Positions 9,956-21,800 of a stretch of DNA of 64,000 nt are shown here, in pieces. The stretch comes from Paragorgia papillata. Its lineage: Eukaryota > Cnidaria > Anthozoa > Scleralcyonacea > Coralliidae. Numbering within the stretch: the stretch's first letter is position 1; each line of letters starts with the position of its first letter. A program made the position numbers and the translations under genes. The notes below the pieces were generated by a model. That model was not told the DNA's origin. It made no database searches and saw only the letters and a program-made list of their open reading frames with translations. The DNA is taken from the NCBI GenBank assembly GCA_035771165.1, contig JAWNZC010000320.1, positions 1,449,501 through 1,513,500 of the forward strand. Reading direction: 5' to 3'.

Positions 9956-11372
9956 TGATATTAGTAATAATGGTAATAACATCTCCCCTTCATCTCGTTT
10001 TCTGAATGGCACTCGCGAGCCTCTTACGCACAAGTGAACGGATCGTAAAACTTCAAAAGATATGCATGTTCGCAGCCAAGCTATAACGATAGCGTATGAT
10101 TCTCCATTCTTTTCTGCTAAATGTTCTGCTAATGTTTTTAGAAAAACAGTGCATTCGATCCCCATCCCACTATTGATTCCAAACACAAGAGGTGTAAAAA
10201 ATCCATGTTCGACTTCCAATACTCTTTGTAAATATTTTATAATAATTTCATTCTCTTTGAAAATTTGTGCCGCTGTTTTATTCTGGTTACTTGCAGAGTT
10301 AACATGCGTCACTCTTCACATCGAAAAATGCCGTAACTCCACGTTTATCCGCTCGCCTTAATGTCTAGTCGTGCTTCAGGGCTTGTATTTGCTGTTCTAA
10401 AATGCAATCTTTCGTTGTCAAGTGGTTGAAGGTGTGGTTCTTATTTCACATTCTTGCAAACTTTACTGATTAAGCCAGCCGCACACGAGAGCACCAACCA
10501 GCTGAGTTAACCACCTCGCGAGGGCATTTGCTCAGCAAGATTCTCTCGTGTGCGCGTCGTTTTTCCTGAGAATTTCACCTCGTGAGGCTGTGAGACAAAT
10601 ATCTATCGTGTTTGATATAAGAGAATCTTGCTCAGCAAATGGTCTCGCAAGGCGGTTAGCTCAGCTAGTATAGCTCTCGTGTGCGGCTGGCTTTACTGAT
10701 GTCAGCAGGTCTCGAATTCCATCATGCCTCTGCGCCACAAAACCACCCTTCTTACATGACAGGGAATGGTTGATGGAAAAACTCTCACCACATGGACAAT
10801 AACTTGGTAAATCGGACAACGGTAAATTATAGCGCAGACGTAGGGAGTCTCTAAATTCTTATTTGTTCAGGCACAGGCCCTGATCCTCAAGTGGCATTGC
10901 ATTTAGCCATGAGCTGGCTCCCTTATCTCTTGCTTGATTCACTTGTGGTGATAGGTATGAAGGCAGAGAAGCGTCAATTCTTTCCCTTTTTAATTTAAGA
11001 GATATGGCTTTCAATTTCAGTTGATTATTTTTCATATCTTCTATTGGTGGCTCGCTTTGTTTCATCATCATACTCTGTGTTATAATCGACTCTACATGGG
11101 ATGTTGTTATCGAGGTTGAAACGGCATATTGCTGTGGTGATTCGTCCTTCAGGGAAGGCATTCCCAAACTGATGATAAAGTGAAAAGTTCACTAAGTTCC
11201 TTAGTAAACTGTTCATCTTGCCCAAGAATTGTCGGCAGAAAAACTTCATTCAGCACGTTCTGAATGCCTCTACATATTCTTCGAAAGATTCGATTGTGCG
11301 CGTGAAATACGTGAATTTGGATATATATCCCTTTGTTAGGCCAATATAGGCTGCATGAGGTTGCAATTTTTG
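9897..11372 (-). pseudogene. Non-LTR retrotransposon remnant, probably with RLE-type C-terminus
   Basis: Read on the minus strand from about 11372: AAYIGLTKG, FTRTIESFEEYV, GMPSLKDESPQQYAVS, ASSWLNAMPLEDQG, a stop, then EFRDSLRLRYN and a CCHC knuckle (CPCGESFSINHSLSC). The MITE at 10471-10690 comes next, then PEARLDIKASG and TAFFDVRVTH, TPLVFGINSGMG and WLRTCISFEVLRS, ending in a (TTA)n tail (9897-9962 as TAA). A CCHC knuckle followed by a D...DVRV motif resembles the restriction-like endonuclease region of R2/NeSL-type LINEs rather than AP-endonuclease LINEs. It has several frameshifts and stops and is 5'-truncated, hence dead. Order and orientation of all pieces agree. The clade assignment is inference. 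Confidence 0.6.
10471..10690. mobile_element. Foldback MITE with 10-bp target duplication
   Basis: The ends CCAGCCGCACACGAGAGC and GCTCTCGTGTGCGGCTGG are exact inverted repeats. The homology continues inward (GCATTTGCTCAGCAAGATTCTC and its complement), so the element is nearly all stem. The 10-bp sequence CTTTACTGAT flanks it at 10461-10470 and 10691-10700. It interrupts the LINE remnant on the minus strand. Confidence 0.85.
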
Positions 11373-11396
11373 AAAGATAATAAGTTTATGATATTA

Positions 11397-12360
11397 AATA
11401 GATAGAAATAAAAATAATAATAATTGTAATAATGATAATGATAATAATAATAATAATACTGATAATGGTGATGATTATGATGATAATGATGATGATAATG
11501 ATGCTAATGCTAATGCTAATGCTAATGCTAATGCTAATGCTAATGCTAATGCTAATGCTAATGCTAATGCTAATGCTAATGCTAATCAGCTAATGCTAAT
11601 GCTAAATCTAATGCTAATGAAAAAGATAACGATAACGATAGCGATAACGATTGATAATGATAACGATAACGATAACATTAATAATAATAATAATAGTAAT
11701 ATTAATAATAGTTATAGTAATAGTATAATAGTGATGGGAATGGTAATGGAAATGGTAATGGTAATGGTAATGGTAATGGTAATGGTAATGGTAATGGTAA
11801 TGGTAATGGTAATGGTAATATATAATGGTAATGGTAATGGTAATGGTAATGGTAATGGTAAAGGAAAAGGTAAAGGTAAAGGTAAAGGTAAAGGTAAAGG
11901 TAAAGGTAAAGGTAAAGGTAAAGGTAAAGGTAAAGGTAAAGGTAAAGGTAAAGGTAAAGGTAAAGGTAAAGGTAAAGGTAAAGGTAAAGGTAAAGGTAAA
12001 GGTAAAGGTAAAGGTAAAGGTAAAGGTAAAGGTAAAGGTAAAGGTAAAGGTAAAGGTAAAGGTAAAGGTAAAGGTAAAGGTAAAGGTAAAGGTAAAGGTA
12101 AAGGTAAAGGTAAAGGTAAAGGTAAAGGTAAAGGTAAAGGTAAAGGTAAAGGTAAAGGTAAAGGTAAAGGTAAAGGTAAAGGTAAAGGTAAAGGTAAAGG
12201 TAAAGGTAAAGGTAAAGGTAAAGGTAAAGGTAAAGGTAAAGGTAAAGGTAAAGGTAAAGGTAAAGGTAAAGGTAAAGGTAAAGGTAAAGGTAAAGGTAAA
12301 GGTAAAGGTAAAGGTAAAGGTAAAGGTAAAGGTAAAGGTAAAGGTAAAGGTAAAGGTAAA
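11397..12360. repeat. Compound hexanucleotide microsatellite ending in (GGTAAA)n
   Basis: In order: AAT/GAT-type repeats (11410-11500), (GCTAAT)n (11502-11610), GATAAC variants (11625-11675), (GGTAAT)n (11735-11858) and about 83 almost perfect GGTAAA units (11859-12360). Long open frames on both strands (Gly-Lys, Val-Lys, Leu-Tyr repeats) are by-products of the 6-bp period. Not a gene. Confidence 0.95.
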
Positions 12361-13253
12361 CATGGCCAGAAATCGAGGACAACATGGCGGCAAAGCATGC
12401 GCACTGAATCCCTTTTTAATTAATTCAATATGGCGTCCTTCAATAGATTTCTTAAGGAAATATAAAAAACAATCATTTTCGGTTATTTACTATTGTAAAT
12501 TCCGACATGCGAACGTCCAAAACTTCACCAAATTGAACAATCGTTGAGCCCTACAATTTCTATTAAGTTTGGAGCGTCCTAAATAGGTTCCCGACGCCCT
12601 CGTAAGATATCTTATTCTGTTTAGTCTATTAATCTGCTATAGCACTTATTTTGGAGCTCCAATTTTGGCTGCTTCTGTGTTGTTTGTCCACGATGCGAAC
12701 GTCTGAATTTTGCTCGGGATGAACGTTACTTTGTTTTGCGGAGTTGTTCGTTCCACTTTTTCGTTGTTTAATAGGTTCCCAAACACCTTAAAATGTACGA
12801 TTTATTGCAGCCGAGTCGTTGTAATTTAATCCATCAAGCGCCGAGATAAATACTGAACTCGGCGTGAAGAAGCAATGCATTCCTCGATAATTTCGGGTTC
12901 TTGTCCGCCATTTCTTATGGAGCTGTTGCTAGGTTGCTAGGGTCTTAACCGATGTTATTATTATTAAATGTGACTGTGGATTCAGAAATAATAACCGAAA
13001 TTTATGCGGCAATTTTTGTGAGTATGAGTGTACAGGCCTGTCTAGACGATTAAACCTTTTGTAATTTGATATTTATGTAAGAAATGGGTCAATAAGACAT
13101 TTTGGCGAATAACTCTACTTTAATTTATTGTTATAGACTTCTGTTTATAGCCGAAATTATCGATATTTAGCCATCAGAATTTTCAAATTAATATCCCATC
13201 TAAATATGAGCCCACAGGCCACTGCCGCTGAGTGTCCTGGATTTCTAGCCATG
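12361..13253. mobile_element. 893-bp TIR element inserted in a GGTAAA array
   Basis: The left end CATGGCCAGAAATCGAGGAC and right end GTCCTGGATTTCTAGCCATG are inverted repeats with two mismatches, weaker further inward. On both sides the same-strand GGTAAA repeat begins at once (left copy ends 12360, right begins 13254), so the element appears to have split one array. No coding capacity is seen inside. A TSD cannot be defined within the microsatellite. Confidence 0.65.
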
Positions 13254-13593
13254 GGTAAAGGTAAAGGTAAAGGTAAAGGTAAAGGTAAAGGTAAAGGTAA
13301 AGGTAAAGGTAAAGGTAAAGGTAAAGGTAAAGGTAAAGGTAAAGGTAAAGGTAAAGGTAAAGGTAAAGGTAAAGGTAAAGGTAAAGGTAAAGGTAAAGGT
13401 AAAGGTAAAGGTAAAGGTAAAGGTAAAGGTAAAGGTAAAGGTAAAGGTAAAGGTAAAGGTAAAGGTAAAGGTAAAGGTAAAGGTAAAGGTAAAGGTAAAG
13501 GTAAAGGTAAAGGTAAAGGTAAAGGTAAAGGTAAAGGTAAAGGTAAAGGTAAAGGTAATGGTAATGGTAATGGTAATGGTAATGGTAATGGTA

Positions 13594-13631
<38 letters not shown>

Positions 13632-13640
13632 TGATAATAA
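13254..13640. repeat. (GGTAAA)n then (GGTAAT)n then (AAT)n
   Basis: About 50 GGTAAA units, then about eight GGTAAT units (from about 13555), then AAT repeats. The order mirrors the left array (AAT, GGTAAT, GGTAAA), which is what a split symmetric array would show. Confidence 0.95.
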
Positions 13641-13739
13641 TAAATAATAATAAAGTATAGTAGTTAAAATATAAGCGGCCAATGTTTTTGGGCATTTAAT
13701 TTACACTATGGCAAGCCAAAATGTTTAACAGTCGCAGGA

Positions 13740-14390
13740 AAGAAACTCTGGAAAGAAACGCTAGCTGCGTCTGAAACGTCAGTACCCCACTAATTCTGAT
13801 ACTCTTCTAAAGAAATACAAAAATCTCCGCCGCATGTGTAACAAGTTGATTAAAAACAGTGGAGCACATTTTTTTAATCACTCGGTGATACTCATCTGCG
13901 TTCAAAGCCAAAACGCTTCTGGTCTGCATTCTTTAAAACAACCGCCAACTCTAGTAGTATATTCCACTTCAAATTTCTCTCGCTACTAGCAATACAGATT
14001 CCCCTCGTTAATTATATATACTTAGTCGCCAATATAGCAAGACAGTCAGCCACCTTGTTCAATCGCTATTTCAACTCTGCGTTTTTAAGTGAGAGCGAAA
14101 TCAGAGAGATCCCAAATTTACCACCAATATCAAAAGAGATTATCTCGGAGATAGTTCTAGAAGGCTGCGAAGTATTTAACGTTCTGCAACACCTCGATCC
14201 CAACAAAGCTTCTGCAGCTGACAATATCCCAATCTGCTTATTAAAACAATGCGCACTCATCATCACACCTAACCTAACATGTACATGTCTTTTCAACATA
14301 TCACTCAAAACAGGTAAGCATCCGACAGAATGGAAACTCTCAAACGCCATTCCTCTGCATAAAAAAGGAAACGAAAGTTTGGTGCTGTAA
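13740..14390 (+). pseudogene. LINE reverse transcriptase fragment (N-terminal RT region)
   Basis: Readable pieces are KKYKNLRRMCNKLIKNS (about 13810), then in the longest clean stretch (14055-14390) FNRYFNSAFLS, LDPNKASAADNIP and TGKHPTEWKLSNAIPLHKKG. This order (endonuclease-RT linker, then RT motif 0/1 region) is typical of CR1/L2-like LINE ORF2. It breaks off abruptly after LHKKGNESL, before the catalytic YADD region, and has upstream frameshifts. Dead fragment truncated at both ends. Confidence 0.7.
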
Positions 14391-14434
14391 ATAGCAGGTC
14401 GACGGTGCGCTATTAGTCAAGACTATTACAAATC

Positions 14435-14706
14435 CTAAACTAAACTAAACTAACCTTATTTATGCTGTATAACTCTGTTATATCTAAACTGTTATCCTCA
14501 GAGGTACACCCTCATTGGTCCAGTGTTACTACAGGAGGAAACCGGAGTACCCGGAGGAAACCTGTGGTGTTTGGTAGAGTCAAACTGGAGGCACTCTTCT
14601 CACATGCGGCCAAGGTGATTTTTTAAAAATCAGATAACTGCACCGTGCAGGAATCGAACCCGGGTCGCAGAGGTGAAAGGCATATGCACTAACCACTGTG
14701 CCACCA
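14435..14706 (-). mobile_element. tRNA-derived SINE
   Basis: On the minus strand it starts with an A-box-like TGGCACAGTGGTTAGTGC (about 14687-14704), then a B box GGTTCGATTCC (14650-14660). The body contains CTCCGGGTACTCCGGTTTCC (about 14535-14558), and a (GTTTA)n tail lies at 14435-14451. The head fits pol III type 2 promoters. The body shares its CTCCGG-ACTCCGGTTTTCCTCC core with the two 5S-headed SINEs at 25394 and 31203. Its 5' edge was cut by the next element. Confidence 0.75.
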
Positions 14707-15511
14707 AGAGTTTGGGTTTTGGTCGAGTTTTGAGCGTTGCAAGTCGAGGGTCGAGGGTCGTAAAATACACTAAAATTATTTTTGAAATGTAATAAATATG
14801 AATTAGTTGGGTTTTTTTTCAAGTAATAAACTCTTGTTGCGTCATTTACGCGAAGTGAATGATGCTTCAATGTTTTGGAAAACTTTTCAAGAAGGTCCGA
14901 TTCAACCTTTCCTGCAAGCATAGCTTTCCAAGACGGCTCCTCTTGACGAGTCTGGCCGGCGTTAGAGTAAAAAGATGAAATTGTTCCACAATAACAGTGC
15001 GCATGAATGGGTTAAAACTAGCAAGACTTTAAATTAACGGTTTATATAATTACAATTTACGATTACGACCTGTTTCCAACGTCGAAATCTAATGTACATT
15101 ACGTTTGGCGTAGCTTCCTCCGCAGGCAACTCTGTCGATTTACAAAAATAGCGCGGAGGTTTACCCTTTATTTGTCCCTTGAGTTGCTCGTACGTGTACC
15201 GCTTGCTGGAAATGGTAAAGGATCGGAATGCACGAAGATAATACACGAGTAAGAATGCGAAAAGCGTGGCTAATAGGTTACTAGTAAAGCCTAAAGGTTC
15301 TTTTAGGCAGGATTTTTGTAGACAAATTTACTAAATATATTTCCTGTCAGTCAGTACCGAGTAAACACCTTGTCGCGCGCATGAAATGTCCAAAAAATAT
15401 CTATCTTCAGTTCCGCCTAAATATTATTTTTGCCGGTAGAAGGAAATTATGTACGTCAGAAACTTTAGCATGTTTTACGACCCTCGACCAACTACCCTCG
15501 ACCCAAACTCT
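14707..15511. mobile_element. 805-bp TIR element with 7-bp TSD GCCACCA
   Basis: The ends AGAGTTTGGG and CCCAAACTCT are exact inverted repeats. Subterminal GTCGAGGGTCGTAAAA (14747-14766) pairs with TTTTACGACCCTCGAC (about 15474-15489). GCCACCA occurs at 14700-14706 and 15512-15518. It inserted in the 5' head of the tRNA-type SINE. No gene is recognised inside. Confidence 0.8.
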
Positions 15512-15518
15512 GCCACCA

Positions 15519-16130
15519 ACAACCCCTATTTCCGGCATTCAGCTGATTGACTGAGCTACTCACTGTCTATTGGTCAATAATATAGCGAAAGAGTCAAGTT
15601 TCAAATTTAAATGCAAAAGAAAGGCAGAAAGAGTCTCAGTTTGTTTCTTTATAAAAGTAATACTAGTTATCCGACTACTTGGTTTATACTAAAACAAGCC
15701 TTGTCGACTGTCAGCTCATAGACAACTCCGGTTGTTGTCTAATTGATAAATAGTTTTCTCTTCGTATCTACTGTATACACAGGCAAACTGTATGTTGGGC
15801 CCTTGTTCCAAGAATGCACAGATTAATGCGCAACAAAACGATGGAGATCTGGGTCGAGATTTTTCAGTTGTAAAAATATAATAATCGTCTTACATGAAGT
15901 AGCAAGTCCGCGCAAGGAATTATTGGTATTGAAATAAAAATGGCGGGTGTTGTTTAAAAATATTTTGTCCTCTTGCCTTCTTGATGCTAAGATATCCTAG
16001 GCAAACAGTTGCGTGGAGCGTTTTATAAATCAAGACAAGTTCAAGAGATAGTTGAAGACTGTTGCTGAGCAAGACCTCGCCTCAAGTGGGACAGATAAAT
16101 ATTAAATATGGTATGTGAAGTGTTCAGTAT
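15519..16130. other. Non-coding stretch, MITE-like fragments
   Basis: No gene seen. GCTGATTGACTGAGCTACTC with CTATTGGTCAATAAT (15540-15585) and TCAGCTCATAGACAAC...TTGTCTAATTGATAAATAG (15708-15752) resemble pieces at 27965-28010 and 28500-28555, suggesting two fragments of one repeat family. Confidence 0.4.
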
Positions 16131-16132
16131 TA

Positions 16133-16625
16133 TGTATGAGTCAAATCCAACTGAGATCATCCCACCTCCCCTCCCCCCGGGCAAACCCCGGGCATTTGAC
16201 CCAAGGTGAGCTCCGTATAGGCGGGAATTTGACGCAAAGCAATCCCACCCGGTCGGGCATTTGACTATTGAAAAAAGTTGGTCAGCAGTTGCACGTTAAA
16301 AAATCTCCTCGTTCTAGCCATCTCTTCAGTCTGCATGATCTTTTCTGTCGATATTCCACGAGAACATTTGAAAATGCCGTTGTTTAAAGTCTGGAATGCA
16401 AAGAAGGACGTGAAACTTTATGGTAGTGAATTTTTTGTTGTCTATGAATGAAATATTTCAAACAAAATCTTTTAATAGAGCCTTGACAGTCCCAGACAGT
16501 GGGGCATTTGACTGTGTTTTCGGTCCGCATAGTGGGGAATTTGACCAAAATCTTTCGGAAAAGTCAAATTCCCGGGGGTTTGCCGGGGGGGGGGGGATGA
16601 TCGCAGTTGGAATTGACTCATACAT
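16133..16625. mobile_element. TIR element with about 65-bp G/C-run inverted ends
   Basis: The left arm ATGTATGAGTCAA, AACTGAGATCATCCC, CCCCCCGGGCAAACCCCGGG and CATTTGAC is matched in inverted order by the right arm ending TTGACTCATACAT at 16625. The arms also repeat GGCATTTGAC/GTCAAATTCCCG subterminally. About 490 bp, no gene. Confidence 0.75.
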
Positions 16626-16802
16626 TATAACAGCACCAGGCTTAAAGGGGGGGGTGTTAAGATCTCGGATATGGAATATAATATCTTCGGTAAGTTTATG
16701 CTTGTATTGTAATTTTTCTTCTGTTAACTGTATACAGTGAGAGCCAGGGTGCATTCCATGTACGTCACGCCGAAGATCTTCGGCGTGAGTTTCAAAAGTG
16801 CT

Positions 16803-16880
16803 CGGCGCGCTGGCGCAGAATCACACTGTGGTTGGCGCGCTGGCGCAAAATCACACTGTGGTTGGCGTGCTGGCGTACGC
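16803..16880. repeat. Subterminal 30-bp tandem repeat of the hAT element
   Basis: Nearly three copies of a 30-bp unit (GGCGCGCTGGCGCA followed by AATCACACTGTGGTT) lie just inside the left TIR. Such subterminal repeats are common transposase-binding regions in hAT elements; that role is inferred. Confidence 0.7.
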
Positions 16881-18184
16881 ACGTAAGGTCTGGCAGTAGG
16901 ACTGGCACACAGGCTGTACAGCAAACCTACTATGCTTCAAACTGTTCAAAGTAATAACTCACTAATAAGTCTAAAGTCTTTGAAATAAGCGATTACGAAA
17001 CATAACAGTAAAACTGAGACTAAAAAAAGTTATCGATTATCTTTTTAGAATAGTAGAATTCCGGTTTGTTGTGGCGCATTAGATTCGTATTTTGATAATT
17101 TGCTATACTCTATAGTAACCGCTGACTACTTTGACCAGTTTGCACGTTGCCACTCGACTGACCACGTGACCCGAGGCGGTATGGCCACATGGCGGATTTT
17201 ATACTGACAATACTGTAGAGTTTGAGTTCCTATCCGCTTGAGACTTGCTAGTTGCTGTCGAACGGCGCAGAAACTTTTTGATCAATGATCATCAGATCAT
17301 GCGACTTCCTCAAGACAGCTTGAGCTTCTAGCTGCCAACGATAAACGGATAAAGCCGATAATTGATAAACCATTCAAACCGATTAAGGAGAAGAGCGATG
17401 CAGCGTGAGCGAGGTAAGAATTTCCGTGTATTAAATATTTAAATATTCGCCGTAGTTATAGGTCCAACATTGGCAAGAAGTACAAGTACTAACTGCGACT
17501 CTGTGATCGTTTAACTTTTAAATAACTTCACTGAAAACGTTTAAATAAATATAGTAATGTATTCGGTTCAGTGTTGTTGTACAGTAAAAACCCGCTAACA
17601 AGAACCTTCAACTATAAGAACCTCAGGCTGAAATTAAGAATTTATTTATATAAGAACATATAAGAATATAAGAACCTACCCCAGGCTGATTTGGTAAAAT
17701 GTAGGTTCTTGTTAGCGGATTTTTACTGTATTGGTAGGAATTTTCAATTTTGAGAATCAACGACAGTCGACGACAGAAATGAGAAATTTGAGCGTATCTT
17801 TATCACTTATCACTTTATCAGATGATTCAGATTTTCTCATTTTCAGATATAATTATAAAGACACGACATCACATGGTTATCATGTTATGATTTCCAGATT
17901 TCCCTTTTCTCTTTTCCTCATCATGAAATTTATATGAAATATTGAGTTTTTGACTTTTTGTAGTTTTTGAATGTCTATTCACTCTATTGTCTATTCAATA
18001 ACGTTCGCAAAGTTGTTGCCATAGCAACAACGATATGGCAACAACGATTACGCATCTTTTCACTACAGTTTCTGATTCTCAAAATGCCTCAAGTTTAATT
18101 TTTCTGAAAAATATTTATGTATAAATTTTGTGTCTTAAATTTGTTATTTGTGTTTTAGTGTATTGTGCTATACCTTAATTTTAA
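16881..18184. other. 5' non-coding part of the hAT element
   Basis: No gene seen. It carries the TA-flanked MITE at 17582-17728 and otherwise unremarkable AT-rich DNA. The promoter of the transposase gene should lie between here and 18846 but no convincing motif was found. Confidence 0.4.
17582..17728. mobile_element. 147-bp MITE with TA duplication
   Basis: CAGTAAAAACCCGCTAACAAG and its near-exact inverted copy (CTTGTTAGCGGATTTTTACTG) bound the element, with TA on each side. This is Tc1/mariner style. The interior is AAGAACATATAAG-type repeats. Nested inside the hAT element. Confidence 0.75.
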
Positions 18185-18730
18185 CGAGGCTCCACACTAC
18201 AGTATTCATATTGAGCCTGCGATCACGTTTTTATTGATTTGAGTAGTTCAACACTTCAACGGTACTTGTACAGAGTTGTGAAGTATTTTTCGCGTGGTTT
18301 CTATGGTAACCTGATCTGAAATTTTGAACATGAACTTTATTCAGGTTTTTGCATGTTAAGGAAAAACTCTGGTGTAGATTTTCTAAAACAAAAACTTTGT
18401 CATCAAAAAAAATTACACCAGAGTTTTTTCCTAAAAAATCAAGATAGATGTAGTTTGACATGTTGAATTGATATAGCATATGAAAAAGATAGGTCACCAC
18501 CCTTTTTCAAAACTTATCATCAATTAAATGGAAATTTTAGCAACAATTGCGGGTGTCATCACATTGCTATGGTAACATCGAATATATGAAAAACGTGTTC
18601 AACATGTCTAAAGGTTTTTGTAATTTATTGTGGAATGTAAAAATAAGCGCTGCTGATGTTGTTGCACATCTAATCAGGCTTTGTTTCAAGAGACACTTGG
18701 CATGTAGAAAACTGTATGAAGCCACCTTAA
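18185..18730. mobile_element. Diverged copy of the GGTGGCTCCATACAG foldback family
   Basis: The left edge GAGGCTCCACACTACAGT and right edge AAACTGTATGAAGCCACCTTAA resemble the ends of the palindrome at 53717-54395. Inside are CTATGGTAAC motifs on both sides and a strong hairpin (AGGAAAAACTCTGGTGTA at about 18358, inverted at about 18414-18433). Lies directly upstream of the hAT gene. Confidence 0.5.
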
Positions 18731-18845
18731 TTCAGTTTTTAAGAGATTGGGGTTACTCGCCTGTGGCTGTGGTAGTGCAAGATAATGCCCTCATTTTTAT
18801 AAAACAAATTTCTGTGTGTGTAATTTATTAGTTATCCACTCAGCC

Positions 18846-21800
18846 ATGGACCATATATGTGCTGTTTGCTCAGGAGTGATAGGAGATGCTCATACATGCA
18901 CCGTATGTAGGGAGTTTGTCCATATTTTCTGCGGTATCCCAGAAGGAGAAGAAGGCTATGGTCAGAAAGTGAAATGCAACAATTGCATAAAGAAAGGTAA
19001 AGTACAGTATATTCACGAGCTTTATCTGGTCAATAATTTTATTAAATAACAGATCTTAAATATACAGTACCATTAATAAGATGTGCATTCTCTTCTAATA
19101 ATTTGTCTTTAGATGCCGATATTGAAATGGTTTCAGAACAATCGCCTGTGGGACAACAGCAAAAAATGGCTATAACATCTTTGTCATCGAAGCGACAAAT
19201 AGTTTGGGACTGGAAGGGAGGTTGCACCAGCGACAAGCATCCTATCCCAGAGAAAAAGAAGAAGCCTGATAAAAAAAATACGGAGAAGTATTTTTGCTTG
19301 GAGTGCTTGGAAAAGTCATTACAGGACAAGGGCGACGACAAGTTTTCTACTCTAAGTAGGATCAATCAATCCAGTGTCAATCGACACAAAAATAGATGGC
19401 ATCACGCAGTTGGCAATCAGATTTGTACAGTTGTTCCATCTAGTGCACCAGAAATCAAGCGACTGTATACCAAATATGACAAAGCAAAAAAAGTCACAGC
19501 AACCGTTACGAAAGACAAAGGACACGCCCAACCGGTCCGCACACCCACGCTTATTCTTCGGCTAGACCAACCTGAGCAACCTGAACAGGCTGAACTGGAA
19601 TTTATCCCTTCTATTAAAACGAAAAGTGCTGTTTCCAAGAAAGAATGCGCAACTGTTTCCGTGCATGGCTCATCAGATTTGACGAAACCGCCAGAAGCAT
19701 CAACTCCAACTAAATGTTTAACGGAATTTCCTGCGTCACAGACACCTCCAACGAACCAAAAAAACGTTGCTTTCTTTTTGTAATCCCAAAGCCAACGCCG
19801 AATCAATTAACCAAGGAAAGAACACCAGTCTCGAAGACGTGATGAAAGCCATATCTAGTTTGTCAGTAAAAGTTGAAAACTTTGGAAAACAACACTCAAC
19901 CCTTGAACAGCTGGTATCTGAAGATAGTGAAGTGCTGAAGTCTCTCACAGCAATGCGAACAGCTAACAATATCCACCAGTTAGCTGATGTATCGAAATAT
20001 CTCGAGTTTTATTATGATGAAGAATCGGAAACTGCATTGCTGCGTTGCTTGCCTTGCTTTAAGTTGCATATTGCAGCCAGGCCTATTCTCAACCACCTAA
20101 CGCCATTAGAATCCCAACGAATAATTAATTCATCAGGTAATGGAACAATTGGCACCGGGATCATCTTCAACAAGGACACCACACGTCTCCTTATCGAAGG
20201 GCACAACCAGACATGGTACAGGCAAAAAAAATCGTGCATCGACCACCTATGTTTGGTAGGCGATTGTGGTAACGCGCACAAGAGAGCTATGGAGGCATTT
20301 CGGCGAGAAGAAGAAATGGTAAAGAAAAATTCAACTGCAGCAGCCAACATATTTCGAGCCGCTATCGTAGATTTAAAGCTTGGTGCAGCAGCTAGAAATT
20401 TTGAGACCATGATCTCTTTTTTGTCATGTTGCTCTGTCGATGTTGGAAGTATTGGACATAGTCGCAAAAATTTCAACGACATTCTTTATTGTTTAGAGAA
20501 GTCCGTAAACCGAAGAGTCAATGCATGGTTAAGTCAACATCTACCTTCGACCTTATTGCCACCACATATGTGGGCAACAATCGATAAAGCTACACCGTCG
20601 CGTACGACAAATCAAGCCGTGCTTGTTGTAGCTCGAAACGAAGCTGGAATTCCTTGTCCAATTCCTATTGCAGCCCCACAGGTCTACACAGAGTTTGAGC
20701 CAGCTTCGTACGATTCTATGGCAGAACTTCTACTCAAATCGATTGAGGACAACTTTTCCAAAGACGTTCTTTCAAGGCTTTGTGGCGTGGCAGCAGATGG
20801 TCCCTACCAAGCAACGAGACATTAGACATTAGAAATCGTAGATTGCCAGGACGGCCAACTTGCATTTCCTGTAACGTGTGATCCTGCTCATGTACTCAAT
20901 CTAGGGGTACTCGACGTAAAAAATCCAAACTCAACTAGTGGTCCTCATTTTAAAAGGTTCTTGAAAAGATGTAATGTTTTCAACACCATCCTTTCGAATG
21001 GAAAAGGATTTACCTTTTTACAACTCGTCGATGAACATGCAAGACGACCAGTTGCCTACGCTTCTCAAAGATTCGCAAGTTCTTCATACGAACAATGGGT
21101 AAAGATCGAGAATAGCTACGGCGCCTTTTGGAAGGCATTCGATATGCTGCATCCAAATCGAGCAGAAGAAGAGGAGCTGCAGTATATGATTGCTGGGTCA
21201 GATTTTATTGCTGATCTACTTGCCTTTCTCGACACCATGGAGCCAGTTGTGGATTTAATGTTACGAGTCCAGTCCCTTGACGTACCCATTTGGAAGCTTA
21301 AGCTATGGTGGCCAAAAGTTAAAGCTAAATTAGAAAAAGCTGCGAATGGCGACGCCAACTCTTTCCCGCGGTTACAAAAGGCTGGAGAAGCCATAAAGCC
21401 TGGCGACCAGTACAAAGGCGTTGATCTTCTAGAGGGATGGTTAGTAACAAATGAAGGTGGAGGAGAAGCACCGAGCGGTCTATTCACCTGGACGATGCGA
21501 GATGAAGCGGAAATTAAAGAAGACCACCAGCAACTGGCAATGGACCTAAAGACCGCTCTTGATAAAAGAGTTCAAACCGTGGTGGGTGATCGTTGTTTGT
21601 CCATCCTTGAAGTGTTTGATGCATCATCCCTTGTGGCTTTGCATCGTGGTTGTCGTGAAGATGATGTCTTGAAGTTAGATGTGTCGGACGGAGAATACGA
21701 AACCTATGGCGTGGAAGAATGCCGAGCACTGTTATCTGTTGCGTCCAAAATGCCACATGTTTCCACGTCAGGAATGGACTTTGATCCTCGATTGGCATTT

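Noticed and set aside
11593..12547. Long frames of Gly-Lys, Val-Lys, Leu-Tyr or Thr-Phe repeats on both strands
   Set aside because: They are read from perfect GGTAAA repeats, whose 6-bp period keeps several frames open; no splice or start context supports a gene.
13183..13695. Second set of Gly-Lys / Tyr-Leu frames
   Set aside because: Same GGTAAA microsatellite artefact.
14650..14704. A true tRNA gene
   Set aside because: A and B boxes are present but no cloverleaf acceptor or anticodon arm can be built, and a SINE body follows.
16420..16740. 106-codon frame
   Set aside because: It spans the right TIR of the element at 16133-16625 and a poly-G run; no domain.
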